Shown: positions 11,100 through 20,933 of the stretch, one piece after another | How the letters are laid out: every line of letters begins with the position of its first letter | Position numbering within the stretch: the stretch's first letter is position 1 | DNA from: Erysipelotrichaceae bacterium | GTDB taxonomy: Bacteria > Bacillota_I > Bacilli_A > RFN20 > CAG-449 | Length of the DNA: 64,000 nucleotides | Assembly: GCA_015059045.1 (NCBI GenBank) | Contig: SVBD01000006.1 | Span: 20,947-84,946 of the forward strand | Direction: 5' to 3' | Translations under genes and position numbers: made by a program | The notes under the pieces: generated by a model | What the model was told of the DNA's origin: nothing | The model's database searches: none | Seen by the model: the letters and a program-made list of their open reading frames with translations, nothing else

Positions 11100-11655
11100 A
11101 ATTCTTCCTCCTTTCTTTATTTTTATCTTTGTTCATTTTATTTTCAGCTTTCCTGCTTTTTATACATTCAAAAAGAAACGTGAAAACAGATAGCAAAAAT
11201 AGTACTATAACAGAAGCTATTGCTAATATTGAATATAAATTTATTAGTGAATAATAAAGTAGGTTCTCATAAATATCATCGCTTTTTATATTGTTTAATT
11301 CTTTCAACTTATCCATTTCAGAGAAAAATATCTCCGTAAATAAAAAACCACCAATACTAAAAAACAATACACCTAAAGATAAAATTCCTAAAAGAAAAAA
11401 TATTATTTCACCTATAGACCTATTAAACAATTTTCGTTTCTTATAATTGCACGAATTAAATAAATCTTCTGGAGTAATATATAAATATTTACATATTTCT
11501 TCCAATCTACTTTTTGGGGCTCTAGAATTATTCTCCCATTTAGCAATTAATGATGGTGTTACATTTAATAAATTTGCAAGTTCTTTTCTAGATAAATCAG
11601 CTTTTATGCGATAATGTCTAATGGCTAACCCAATGTTTTTATATATAGTACTCAT
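11092..11655 (-). CDS. XRE-family HTH transcriptional regulator with C-terminal transmembrane helices
   Basis: N-term IGLAIRHYRIKADLSRKELANLLNVTPSLIAKWENNSRAP HTH_3; two hydrophobic segments. Confidence 0.85.
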   Translation of the reverse strand: MSTIYKNIGLAIRHYRIKADLSRKELANLLNVTPSLIAKWENNSRAPKSRLEEICKYLYITPEDLFNSCNYKKRKLFNRSIGEIIFFLLGILSLGVLFFSIGGFLFTEIFFSEMDKLKELNNIKSDDIYENLLYYSLINLYSILAIASVIVLFLLSVFTFLFECIKSRKAENKMNKDKNKERRKNYE

Positions 11656-12161
11656 TCTTCAAAATCCCTATTTATTTTTATATGTTTTAAAAGAAATCCT
11701 ATAATAAAAATAATTATTGATGAAATTATTATTGCTATAGATATTAAACTATAATTTTTAATTATTACTATTAATGAGTCCGAAAAAGAAATTAGTACTT
11801 TATTAGGCTCTTTATAAACAAACTTACCTATGAATTTTCTTATTTTCTCCCACACAGAAACAACCGCTAAACCTACTGCAAACACTAAAAAACTAATTAT
11901 ATATAACACCATACTTGCATCCTCGTAATTTTCATTACAAGTAGTAAATTGAATGAATCGTTCCTTATCTGCTTTCCCTTTTAATCTTCTTACAGAAACT
12001 CCAAATAGTTTTGCTAATTGTTTATAGTTTTCTTCATCTATTTCTTCTAAACCCGCTTCCCATTTAGCTACTTTTGTTCTTTTTACACCGATTTCTTTTG
12101 CTATTTCTTGTTGAGTTAGATTACATTGAATTCTGAAATATCTAAATTTCTTATTTACCAT
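11652..12161 (-). CDS. XRE-family HTH transcriptional regulator with C-terminal transmembrane helices
   Basis: FRYFRIQCNLTQQEIAKEIGVKRTKVAKWEAGLEEI HTH_3; two TM segments; TGA stop overlaps next ATG (ATGA); start MVNKK at 12161 preferred. Confidence 0.85.
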   Translation of the reverse strand: MVNKKFRYFRIQCNLTQQEIAKEIGVKRTKVAKWEAGLEEIDEENYKQLAKLFGVSVRRLKGKADKERFIQFTTCNENYEDASMVLYIISFLVFAVGLAVVSVWEKIRKFIGKFVYKEPNKVLISFSDSLIVIIKNYSLISIAIIISSIIIFIIGFLLKHIKINRDFEE

Positions 12162-12270
12162 TTCTACACATCCTTTTTTGTCGTTGCTTGCCAAATTATA
12201 TCAATGATAATAAAATAATTGAATACTTTATAGTTGGACAAAATTGAGATTTTTTGGACAATCAACCAAA
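12090..12270 (-). promoter_or_regulatory. Candidate promoter/operator region of the HTH-TM operon (TTGGACAA direct repeats, TATAAT -10)
   Basis: TTGGACAA at 12234-12241 and 12254-12261 on +, 20 bp apart; minus strand TTCAAT-17 nt-TATAAT downstream of them. Confidence 0.35.
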
Positions 12271-12314
12271 AAGTTTACTATAAGTAACATATTTAATTGT
12301 TTTTTTCAAATTAA

Positions 12315-12380
12315 TAAAAAAAGTTGTTAATTTATGAAGTGAATCCTAAATAGTTCACTTCAATTAATAACAACTTTTAT
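12315..12380. terminator. Long inverted-repeat terminator after ymcA-like gene
   Basis: aaaaagttgttaatt.atgaagtgaa / ttcacttcaattaataacaactttt with T run on minus strand. Confidence 0.75.
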
Positions 12381-12691
12381 TTTTTCAAATTTAATACTAA
12401 CTCATTAACTAACGAACTAATTTCTTCCTTAATAACATTAAAATTTGTTATTAACGGATGCGTGTCATATGTCAATTTTATTTGTTCGTATTCTTTCTTC
12501 TTATCTTGATATGAAGATTTTCCTAATGATAGAGCAAGATCCTTTTGCGCTTTCGCCACTTGGGAGGATAATTCTTTTATTTCATTAGAGTTTTCTATTT
12601 CACTTTTCAAAGAAAGATATTGCTTTACTTCTTTTAAAGATAAAAACTTTTCTATAAATGAATCCAAATATTCTTTTAATTCATTATTCAT
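12377..12691 (-). CDS. YlbF/YmcA family protein
   Basis: 104 aa helical DUF964-type; overlaps miaB as in B. subtilis miaB-ymcA. Confidence 0.75.
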   Translation of the reverse strand: MNNELKEYLDSFIEKFLSLKEVKQYLSLKSEIENSNEIKELSSQVAKAQKDLALSLGKSSYQDKKKEYEQIKLTYDTHPLITNFNVIKEEISSLVNELVLNLKK

Positions 12692-14129
12692 CTACTTCTT
12701 CTCCAATTAAAGAATAAGTGTGTGCTTCATTAATTTTTACTTTAACAATTTTTCCTACGTGTTCAGGATTACCAACAAAGTTAACTAATTTTAATGTATC
12801 TGTATAACCAGTTAATCTAGTTGTATTTTTCTTTGAACATCCTTCTACTAATACTGGAACAATTTTACCAATATAAGCATCAGCTTTTGCTTTAATATCA
12901 ACGGCTAAAGTATCTACTAAACGATTAAATCTTTCGTGCTTTGTTTCCATAGATACTTCATCTTTCATATTAGCACCTGGTGTTCCAACTCTTGGTGAAT
13001 AGATGAATGTAAATGCTGAATCATATTTTACATATCTAACAACATTTAATGTATCTTCAAAGTCTTGGTCCGTTTCATTTGGAAAACCAACAATAATATC
13101 AGTAGTAATAGCAACATTAGGAACAATTTCTCTTAATTTATCTACAAGAGCCATATATTCTTTAGAAGTATATCTTCTTCCCATTCTTCTTAATACATCA
13201 TCACTTCCTGATTGAAGAGGTAAGTGAATTGCAGGCATGATATTTTTATAAGTTGCCATTGCTTTAAACATACCTTCTGTAAAATCCCATGGGTGAGAAG
13301 TAGTAAATCTTAAACGAGGAATTCCAAGTTTTGCAACTTCCACTAAAAGAGTAGCAAAATCATATCCTAAATCTAAATCTTTAGCGTATGCATTAACATT
13401 TTGTCCAATAAGTGTGATTTCTTGATATCCTTCTTCTACTAAATTTTTACATTCAAATAGGATGTCTTCCATCTTTCTACTTCTTTGCTTTCCTCTAGTA
13501 TATGGAACGATGCAATAAGTACAGAATTTATCACAACCAAACATAATATTTACAAAAGCTTTGAAGCGGTCTTGTCTATAACAAGGGATATGTTCAATTA
13601 CTTCTCCTTCCTTAGAATAAACTTCAATAATTCTTGAATTTGTTTCTAAAGCTTTTTGAATTAATTGAGGTAAATGATTGATATTGTGTGTACCAAAGAT
13701 AATATCAACTTGAGGATATGTTTTTCTAATTTTTTCAACAATATGAGGTTGTTGACTCATACATCCACAGATACAAATTAAACTATCTTTGTTTTTATTT
13801 TTAAGTTGTTTTAAAGAACCAATTTCACCAAAGACTTTATCTTCGGCATTTTCTCTAATTGCACATGTATTTAAAATAACAATATCTGCTTCTAAAGGAT
13901 CATCACAACTTACATAACCAATCTCTAAAAGAATACCTTCTAGATTTTGAGAATCTAAAACATTAGCTTGACAACCATAAGTTCTAATAAAAAACTTTTT
14001 CCCATTCGCTAAAAGTTTTAGTTGAGTAGGAATTACCATCTCATCTAAAACAAATTCTGTAGGTCTTCTATTGCGGCGACTTGCCTTTTTTAAATCAGGC
14101 ATTTCTTCGATAATTACTTCTTTTGCCAT
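12684..14129 (-). CDS. miaB: tRNA-2-methylthio-N6-dimethylallyladenosine synthase
   Basis: RTYGCQANVLDSQ, CGCMSQQ, CDKFCTYCIVPYTRGKQRSR. Confidence 0.96.
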   Translation of the reverse strand: MAKEVIIEEMPDLKKASRRNRRPTEFVLDEMVIPTQLKLLANGKKFFIRTYGCQANVLDSQNLEGILLEIGYVSCDDPLEADIVILNTCAIRENAEDKVFGEIGSLKQLKNKNKDSLICICGCMSQQPHIVEKIRKTYPQVDIIFGTHNINHLPQLIQKALETNSRIIEVYSKEGEVIEHIPCYRQDRFKAFVNIMFGCDKFCTYCIVPYTRGKQRSRKMEDILFECKNLVEEGYQEITLIGQNVNAYAKDLDLGYDFATLLVEVAKLGIPRLRFTTSHPWDFTEGMFKAMATYKNIMPAIHLPLQSGSDDVLRRMGRRYTSKEYMALVDKLREIVPNVAITTDIIVGFPNETDQDFEDTLNVVRYVKYDSAFTFIYSPRVGTPGANMKDEVSMETKHERFNRLVDTLAVDIKAKADAYIGKIVPVLVEGCSKKNTTRLTGYTDTLKLVNFVGNPEHVGKIVKVKINEAHTYSLIGEEVDE

Positions 14130-14141
14130 ATTAACTCCTTG

Positions 14142-14405
14142 TTATTTTTTCTCGATTCTTAATTTTATCGCAGTCTTTTCTTTTCCATCAATTAATATTT
14201 CTTTAAAAGAAGGCATCACATAGATTTCTATCCCGCTAGGAGTAAGGAAACCTCGAGCAATTGCGATTGCTTTAATTGCTTGATTTAAAGAACCCGCTCC
14301 AACGGTAGATACCTCTAAAAACGATTGATTTCTCATGATATTACTGATCGCACCTGCGACATTTGAAACATTGCTTGATGAAGCAACTTTAATTTGTTGT
14401 AACAT
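14142..14405 (-). CDS. spoVS: Stage V sporulation protein S
   Basis: KVASSSNVSNVAGAISNIMR...VGAGSLNQAIKAIAIARGFLTPSGI. Confidence 0.93.
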   Translation of the reverse strand: MLQQIKVASSSNVSNVAGAISNIMRNQSFLEVSTVGAGSLNQAIKAIAIARGFLTPSGIEIYVMPSFKEILIDGKEKTAIKLRIEKK

Positions 14406-14450
14406 TATTATTTTCTCCTTTAATCACAAAATATGATTAAGGATTAATAA

Positions 14451-15245
14451 TTATAACTTTTCTTCTTGAACTACTTCATAAATAGGTTCAATAGATAGAC
14501 ATTCAAATGTTCCATCATCAAACTCTAATAATACTGCAGAAAACAAACATTCATCGTGTTCAATTACATCAAAGGTAGAAGGAAGTCCAGTCCAAGTTCT
14601 TGTAATTACTTCCTCTTTTTTTGCTCCTAAAATCGAATTGTAAGGTCCACACATTCCTACATCTGAAATAAAAGCAGTACCTTTATCTAAAATTCTATAG
14701 TCTCTAGTTTGAACATGAGTATGTGTTCCAAGTACTGCAGAAACTTGTCCATCAAAAGCATATGCTAAAGCATATTTTTCTCCTGTTGCTTCTGCGTGGA
14801 AATCAACAATATGAATATCCGCTTGAGCTTCTTCGTTAATAATCCATTGGAGACTGTCAAATGGATTATCAATTGAATTAGACATAAACGAACGCCCGAT
14901 TAAATTAGTTACTCTTACTTTGATTCCGTTGCAATCAAATAAATTAGTTCCAGTTCCAGGAATTGACTCATGTAAATTATGAGGTCTAAGGATACATTCA
15001 TAAGAATCGATATAATTGAAGATTTCTTTTTTTGCAGCATAATGATTTCCTAGCGTTACAACATCAACTCCTGAATTTAATAATTCTTTAAAGTGAGCTT
15101 CGCTTAATCCTTTTCCATGAGTTGCGTTTTCTCCATTTGCAATAATAAAATCAACTGGTCTTTTACTTGTGATACGTTCAATCATATAATTGACTACATC
15201 ACGCCCTAATTTACCAACGATATCTCCTATAAATAAAATATTCAT
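14451..15245 (-). CDS. ymdB: YmdB-family metallophosphoesterase
   Basis: MNILFIGDIVGKLGRDVV, NGENATHGKGL, GNHYA, GTHTHVQT. Confidence 0.94.
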   Translation of the reverse strand: MNILFIGDIVGKLGRDVVNYMIERITSKRPVDFIIANGENATHGKGLSEAHFKELLNSGVDVVTLGNHYAAKKEIFNYIDSYECILRPHNLHESIPGTGTNLFDCNGIKVRVTNLIGRSFMSNSIDNPFDSLQWIINEEAQADIHIVDFHAEATGEKYALAYAFDGQVSAVLGTHTHVQTRDYRILDKGTAFISDVGMCGPYNSILGAKKEEVITRTWTGLPSTFDVIEHDECLFSAVLLEFDDGTFECLSIEPIYEVVQEEKL

Positions 15246-15267
15246 ATTATCCTCCTTCCTAGAAACG

Positions 15268-15292
15268 ATTAAAGAGAGACAAAGTCTCTCTA
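15268..15292 (-). terminator. Rho-independent terminator of rny
   Basis: Minus: TAGAGAGACTTTGTCTCTCTTTA. Confidence 0.55.
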
Positions 15293-16954
15293 TTATTTTG
15301 CAATTTCAGTTGCTCTAACTTCTCTTACTACAGAAACTTTAATTTGTCCTGGGTAAGTCATTTCATTTTCAATTTGTTCTTTAATATCTCTTGCTAATTT
15401 ATAAGCGTCATTGTCAGAAATCTTTTCTGGAACAACAAGTACTCTAACTTCTCTTCCTGATTGCATTGCATATGAAGAAGAGACTCCATCATAACTCTTA
15501 CAAATTTTTTCAAGATCTTCAATTCTCTTAATGTAGTTTTCTAATGTTTCACTTCTTGCTCCTGGTCTAGCCGCAGATAAAGTATCAGCAGCAGAAACTA
15601 AGTGAGCGATAACACTTGTTGCCTCTACATCACCATGGTGAGATTCAATTGAGTTAATAACAACTTCGTCTTCACCATATTTTTTAGCAAGTCTAACACC
15701 GATTTCAACGTGGCTACCTTCCATTTCAAAGTCAACAGCTTTACCAACGTCATGTAATAAACCTGCGCGTTTTGCTAAGTTCACGTCTAATCCTAATTCA
15801 CTTGCCATAATACCTGTTAAGTAAGCAACTTGGATTGAGTGATCTAAGACATTTTGCCCATAAGATGTACGATATTTTAATCTACCAATAATATCTAATA
15901 ATTCTTTATTGATACGTGGTAATCCAAGTTTAAACGCTGCATTAATACCTGCTTCGTGAACTGATTTTTGAACATCATTTTTAGCTTTTTCAACGACTTC
16001 TTCAATTCTTCCTGGTTGAATTCTGCCATCTTTAATTAAATATTCTAAAGCAAGTCTAGCAGTTTCTCTTCTAATTGGATCAAAACAGCTAACTGTAATT
16101 ACTTCTGGTGTATCATCAATGATGATATCTACACCAAGCATTTGTTCAAGGGAACGAATATTTCTACCTTCACGACCAATAATTCTTCCCTTCATTTCAT
16201 CACTTGGTAAACTTACCGCAGAAACAGTTCTTTCAGAAATAACTTCTTGAGAGAATTTATCAATAGCTAATCCTAAAATATTTTTAGCCATTACTTCAGA
16301 ATTTTCTTTTGCTTCTTCTTCTCTTTGTTTCATATAAGCAGTAACTTCTTGAGTCATTTTATCTTCTACTCTTTTTAGAATTTCAGTTCTAGCATCTTCC
16401 AAAGATAATTGACCAACACGAGTTAATTCCTTATCGATTTCTTCATTTCTTTTTGCGATTTCTTCGAATTTAGTATTAATTTCTTTTTCTTTGTTTCTAA
16501 ATTCTTCTTCTTGAGCAAGTTGCTTCTTATGTAAAGCTTCTTGTTTTTCTTCTAATGCGTTTTCCTTAGATAATAAAACACTATCTCTACGATCGATATT
16601 ATGTTCTCTTTGGTTTAAACGATTTTCTTGATTAGCAAGTTCAATTTTCTTTTCCTTGAACTCTTTTTCTGCTTCTTGTTTTGATTCTAAAATTTCTCTT
16701 TTTGCTTCATCTTTTAATTGTTTAACTCTATCTTGACCTTTTTCTTCCGCTTCAAAAATTGCCTTTTTAGCTTTTGATTTTGCTTCTTCAACAACTTCTT
16801 CAGCTTCTTTATTAGCGTCTTCAATTATCTTACGAGCTTTATTTAAAGCTCCATCAGCATCCTTTTTAGCGATATTTGTAAAAATTAAATATCCACCGCC
16901 AAAACCTAGGCCTAAACAAACAACTAAAAGAATAATCCATATTGCTGGGTGCAT
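15293..16954 (-). CDS. rny: Ribonuclease Y
   Basis: N-term TM, coiled coil, [35 protein letters not shown] domain LLHDVGKA. Confidence 0.96.
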   Translation of the reverse strand: MHPAIWIILLVVCLGLGFGGGYLIFTNIAKKDADGALNKARKIIEDANKEAEEVVEEAKSKAKKAIFEAEEKGQDRVKQLKDEAKREILESKQEAEKEFKEKKIELANQENRLNQREHNIDRRDSVLLSKENALEEKQEALHKKQLAQEEEFRNKEKEINTKFEEIAKRNEEIDKELTRVGQLSLEDARTEILKRVEDKMTQEVTAYMKQREEEAKENSEVMAKNILGLAIDKFSQEVISERTVSAVSLPSDEMKGRIIGREGRNIRSLEQMLGVDIIIDDTPEVITVSCFDPIRRETARLALEYLIKDGRIQPGRIEEVVEKAKNDVQKSVHEAGINAAFKLGLPRINKELLDIIGRLKYRTSYGQNVLDHSIQVAYLTGIMASELGLDVNLAKRAGLLHDVGKAVDFEMEGSHVEIGVRLAKKYGEDEVVINSIESHHGDVEATSVIAHLVSAADTLSAARPGARSETLENYIKRIEDLEKICKSYDGVSSSYAMQSGREVRVLVVPEKISDNDAYKLARDIKEQIENEMTYPGQIKVSVVREVRATEIAK

Positions 16955-17154
16955 AGTATTATCCTCCTAAATATATACGATCATTGTTTAAAACTTCGCG
17001 ATCGTTAATGCGAAGAAAATTTAGAAAAATAGCTTTTTTATATATTATCGCTTTAATAATTTCAATAATTATTAAACTATAAATAAAGCTTAAGTAGTAT
17101 CACTACAAGATTATTATATCAAATATAATAATTAATAAAAAGTTTTTTTTACTT

Positions 17155-17649
17155 TTACTTAATTAACACCTTAACAATTTCACCGATATATTGAGTATGC
17201 ATGCCATTATCAGTGTAATATTTTAAAATTGTTGGATCATTAACCTTATTCACAGGTAAATCTATTTGATAGATTTTTTTCATGATTAAAGTTAGTCTAG
17301 CTTCTTTTAATACTAATACACCATCAACATAATCTCTAGTTAATTTAGAATTAGTAATTTTGTCTTCGTCTCTTCTACTAACTCTACCTAAATACGCTAA
17401 AACATCTTTATATGAATCATCAAAAAAACTTACTGAGAAATATTCTGCTTCATCTAACATATGTTTTGTGTATCTTAAATTTTTAACATATACTGAGCAA
17501 ACTTGTTTACTCCAAATAATTCCTACTCCACCCCAAGCGATAGTCATTGCATTATCTTCTTTAGAGTCTTTAACAACTACTAGAGCCCATTTGTTTTTAA
17601 ACTCATCAAAAAAGTTTGATGTTAATTCGTTTGCTAAAATTTCTTTCAT
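17155..17649 (-). CDS. Flavin reductase-like (FMN-binding) domain protein
   Basis: ALVVVKDSKEDNAMTIAWGGVGIIWSKQVCSVYVKNLRYTKHMLDEAEYFSVSFF. Confidence 0.75.
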   Translation of the reverse strand: MKEILANELTSNFFDEFKNKWALVVVKDSKEDNAMTIAWGGVGIIWSKQVCSVYVKNLRYTKHMLDEAEYFSVSFFDDSYKDVLAYLGRVSRRDEDKITNSKLTRDYVDGVLVLKEARLTLIMKKIYQIDLPVNKVNDPTILKYYTDNGMHTQYIGEIVKVLIK

Positions 17650-17662
17650 TTTTTATTATCTC

Positions 17663-18430
17663 CTATAAATTGATATTTAATTCAATTGGGCAATGATCGC
17701 TTCCATAAATGTCATTATGAATCAATGAACTTTCTAATAAATCTTTAATTCTTTCACTGATAACAAAGTAATCAATTCTCCACCCTGCATTTTTTAATCT
17801 TGCTTGGAAACGATAACTCCACCAAGTATACTTAACTTCTTCTGGATATAGATATCTAAATGTATCAATATAACCATTACTTAATAAATTAGTCATTGCC
17901 GTTCTTTCTTCAATAGTAAATCCAGGATTATGCGTATTAGCCTTTGGATTTTTTAAATCTATTTCTTGATGAGCAACATTTAAATCTCCAGCATATACAA
18001 TTGGTTTAATTAAATTTAAACGATTTAAATAGTTAACTAAATCCACTTCGAATTCCATTCTAAAATCTAAGCGTTTTAATTCATCTCCTGCATTTGGAAC
18101 ATAGCAAGCAACATAAAAGAAATTATCAAATTCTAATGTTACTACTCTTCCTTCGTCATCATATTTATTTTCATCCAATCCATAATGAACAGATAAAGGT
18201 TTAATTTTTGTAAATACTGCAACTCCTGAATATCCTTTTCTTATTTTTGAATTAGTCCAATATGTAAAATATCCTTCCGGATTAAAAGGGAATTGATCTT
18301 TAAATTCATCTTCACTTAATTTTGTTTCATTAAGAGAAAAGATATCTGCATTTAATTTATTAAATGATTCGATAAAATCTTTCTTTAGAATTGCTCTAAT
18401 ACCATTTACATTAAAAGAAACAATTTTCAT
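17663..18430 (-). CDS. exoA: Exodeoxyribonuclease III
   Basis: MKIVSFNVNGIRAIL, LNETKLS, GDLNVAHQEIDLKNPK, RIDYFVIS, SDHCPIEL. Confidence 0.94.
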   Translation of the reverse strand: MKIVSFNVNGIRAILKKDFIESFNKLNADIFSLNETKLSEDEFKDQFPFNPEGYFTYWTNSKIRKGYSGVAVFTKIKPLSVHYGLDENKYDDEGRVVTLEFDNFFYVACYVPNAGDELKRLDFRMEFEVDLVNYLNRLNLIKPIVYAGDLNVAHQEIDLKNPKANTHNPGFTIEERTAMTNLLSNGYIDTFRYLYPEEVKYTWWSYRFQARLKNAGWRIDYFVISERIKDLLESSLIHNDIYGSDHCPIELNINL

Positions 18431-18507
18431 AAACAACCTCTTTCTACTATAGATATATTTTTTAATTATCTATATAATTAACTATATCATATAGGAGGCA
18501 AGGAAAA

Positions 18508-18891
18508 ATGACAAATTTAGAAATTAATAAAAAATTTAATTTAGAAATGATTTATTTCTTAAATCAAATTAAAAATAATGTTAAATCTTTTTTATCTGTT
18601 CCTACTTTAGAAAATTTAATTATTTTATTAGACGGATTTTCTTATGGTGTAATTGGTCAACTTGTAAAAGAAGCTAATGAAGATGAATATATCGTTTATA
18701 AAAGCCCAGATATCCTAGTTAAAGAAGAATTAATTAGAAATTGCTTAATTCCTGAAAGTAAACGTAGCAATACAATAAATCCTAACTATACAATGATTAT
18801 GTACTTTAAAAATAAGTACACCGATCCTAACGAAAGATTAAATAATTTTATTGATATGGCATTAAAGTGCTATACAAATGAATTAGTATAA
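18508..18891 (+). CDS. Hypothetical protein
   Basis: 127 aa ORF with RBS aggaggcaagg and terminator directly after stop. Confidence 0.7.
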   Translation: MTNLEINKKFNLEMIYFLNQIKNNVKSFLSVPTLENLIILLDGFSYGVIGQLVKEANEDEYIVYKSPDILVKEELIRNCLIPESKRSNTINPNYTMIMYFKNKYTDPNERLNNFIDMALKCYTNELV

Positions 18892-18914
18892 ACACTCAAA
18901 AAGAGTGTTTTTTT
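18891..18914 (+). terminator. Rho-independent terminator
   Basis: AACACTC AAAAA GAGTGTT TTTTT. Confidence 0.8.
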
Positions 18915-19257
18915 ATACACTCTTTAATTCTTTTTCTAACTCTTTTTTTAATTCATAGATATCCCTAGATACTATTTCATAAACAATGCTATAGTCCGTT
19001 TTTCCATAATCATGAACTATCCCATTTCTAAAACCAATTATATTTCCCCATTCAATATTTGAATGAAGTAATTTATATTCTTTTGAAATATGATTAATAT
19101 TTTCAACTAATTGAACTAAGCGAAACATTGTCGCATCAATAACTATTTGACTATTCAATAATTCTTTATAAGTCAATTCTTTAGTATAAGTAATAATTGA
19201 ATTTATATTTTCAATAACTTTATTTATATAATATTTATCATCTTTTTTATTATCCAT
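18913..19257 (-). CDS. HepT-like (DUF86) toxin
   Basis: 114 aa helical; RNGIVHDY = R-X4-H-X-Y motif of HepT HEPN RNases; overlaps the nucleotidyltransferase ORF. Confidence 0.88.
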   Translation of the reverse strand: MDNKKDDKYYINKVIENINSIITYTKELTYKELLNSQIVIDATMFRLVQLVENINHISKEYKLLHSNIEWGNIIGFRNGIVHDYGKTDYSIVYEIVSRDIYELKKELEKELKSV

Positions 19258-19726
19258 AGATTTTTATTCCATCTTTCATAATTTCTTGTAATAATTCTTC
19301 ATTATTCATTAAATCAGAAAGTCTCAATAAATCTATTTTTTTATGTAATACTGTTCGTAGTTCTTCAATTAACCCAATAAATTCTAATCCCTTTAACGAC
19401 GTTGAAACACAAAGATCAACGTCACTTAAATCATTTGCATATCCTTTTGCATAACTTCCAAATAAATAGCAAAAAAGAACCTTGTCTGATCGTTTATCTA
19501 ATATGCTTCTTACATTTTCTTTTATTTTATCTATACTCAATATCCCTTTTTCATCTGTAATTTCATATTTTTGTTTTAACAATAAAAATATTTGATTTCT
19601 TTTTAAAGAATTTCCATATTGATCATTGTTTTCATATCTAATATACGTTCTCAAAGGAACCCCTGTAGTTAACGACGCATCATTAATAGTTATCCCTAAA
19701 CTTTTTCTATATTCTTTTAAGTTCAT
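19250..19726 (-). CDS. HTH-fused MntA-like nucleotidyltransferase antitoxin
   Basis: C-terminal LFGSYAKGYANDLSDVDLCV (GSX10DXD minimal NTase); N-terminal YRKSLGITINDASLTTGVPLRTYIRYEN HTH-like; start MNLKEY at 19726 has RBS GGTGAT. Confidence 0.87.
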   Translation of the reverse strand: MNLKEYRKSLGITINDASLTTGVPLRTYIRYENNDQYGNSLKRNQIFLLLKQKYEITDEKGILSIDKIKENVRSILDKRSDKVLFCYLFGSYAKGYANDLSDVDLCVSTSLKGLEFIGLIEELRTVLHKKIDLLRLSDLMNNEELLQEIMKDGIKIYG

Positions 19727-19742
19727 ATAAATCACCATTTAA

Positions 19743-19793
19743 AGATTAACACCAATTGACATATTTGTCAAATCAAAAATTGCCATTTTGGCA
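19743..19793 (-). promoter_or_regulatory. Promoter with overlapping palindromes for the HepT/MntA-type operon
   Basis: Minus -35 TTGACA (19766-19771), 17-nt spacer, -10 TAATCT (19743-19748); palindrome TTGACA-TATT-TGTCAA 19756-19771 on +; second palindrome TGCCA-TTT-TGGCA 19781-19793. Confidence 0.6.
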
Positions 19794-19882
19794 CTTGACA
19801 TTATATTTTATGTGCCATTTGTTTTGTATTACATAAAATAAATTCGTTTTAACTTCCCATTATTTTTTCATAATCTAATAAA

Positions 19883-19907
19883 AATACTCCCAAATGGGAG
19901 TATTTAA
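19883..19907 (-). terminator. recA terminator
   Basis: ATACTCCC AAAT GGGAGTAT with T run on minus. Confidence 0.8.
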
Positions 19908-19908
19908 A

Positions 19909-20901
19909 CTATTTAGCTTGTTCTTCTAATACTTTAGAAACTAATTCTTCATAGACATCTGGATTATCATTTAAGAACTTAAGAGTATTATCTTTACCTT
20001 GACCGACTCTTTCACCTAATACTTCAAACCAAGATCCTGATTTTTTAGCAAGTCCATATTGTAACGCTAATTCTAATACTTCGCTTGCTTTAGATAATCC
20101 TTTACCGTAGATTAAATCAACTTTACAGCTCTTAAATGGTGGAGCAACTTTGTTTTTAACAATTTTAACATTGATTTGATTACCAATAATTTTATCGCCT
20201 TCTTTTAAAGCTTCACCTTTTCTAATATCCATTCTTACTGTTGCGTAGAATTTTAATGCTCTACCACCAGTAGTAACTTCTGGATTACCATACATAACAC
20301 CAACTTTTTCTCTTAATTGGTTGATAAAGATAACTGTACATCCTGTCTTATTTAATACACCTGCTAGTTTTCTCATTGCTTTGGACATTAATCTAGCATG
20401 AGCGCCTACTGAGTTATCTGACATTTCACCTTCAAGTTCAACTTGTGGTACTAAAGCTGCAACAGAGTCAACAACTACAATATCAATTGCTTCTGATTTC
20501 GCTAACATTTCAACGATTTCAAGAGCTTGTTCACCATTATCTGGTTGAGATAAAATAAGTTCATCTGTATCTACACCTAATTGTTGAGCGTAACTTGGAT
20601 CAATTGCATGTTCTGCATCAACAAATGCAGCTCTTCCACCAGCTTTTTGACATTCGCTAACAGCAGTTAAAGCAAGAGTTGTTTTACCACTTGATTCTGG
20701 TCCATAAATTTCAATAATTCTTCCTTTTGGATAGCCACCTATTCCTAAAGCATTATCAACCAAAATAGATCCTGAGTGAATGATATCAATATTTAATGCT
20801 GGTTTTTCACCAAGTTTCATTACCGAGCCTTTACCGAATAACTTTTCAATATCTTTTAAAGTCGATTCTAATTTTTCTTCTTTTGTTTTTTCAATTGCCA
20901 T
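19909..20901 (-). CDS. recA: Recombinase RecA
   Basis: [52 protein letters not shown]. Confidence 0.98.
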   Translation of the reverse strand: MAIEKTKEEKLESTLKDIEKLFGKGSVMKLGEKPALNIDIIHSGSILVDNALGIGGYPKGRIIEIYGPESSGKTTLALTAVSECQKAGGRAAFVDAEHAIDPSYAQQLGVDTDELILSQPDNGEQALEIVEMLAKSEAIDIVVVDSVAALVPQVELEGEMSDNSVGAHARLMSKAMRKLAGVLNKTGCTVIFINQLREKVGVMYGNPEVTTGGRALKFYATVRMDIRKGEALKEGDKIIGNQINVKIVKNKVAPPFKSCKVDLIYGKGLSKASEVLELALQYGLAKKSGSWFEVLGERVGQGKDNTLKFLNDNPDVYEELVSKVLEEQAK

Positions 20902-20933
20902 TTTTTTGACCTCCTATATATTAATTATCGAAT

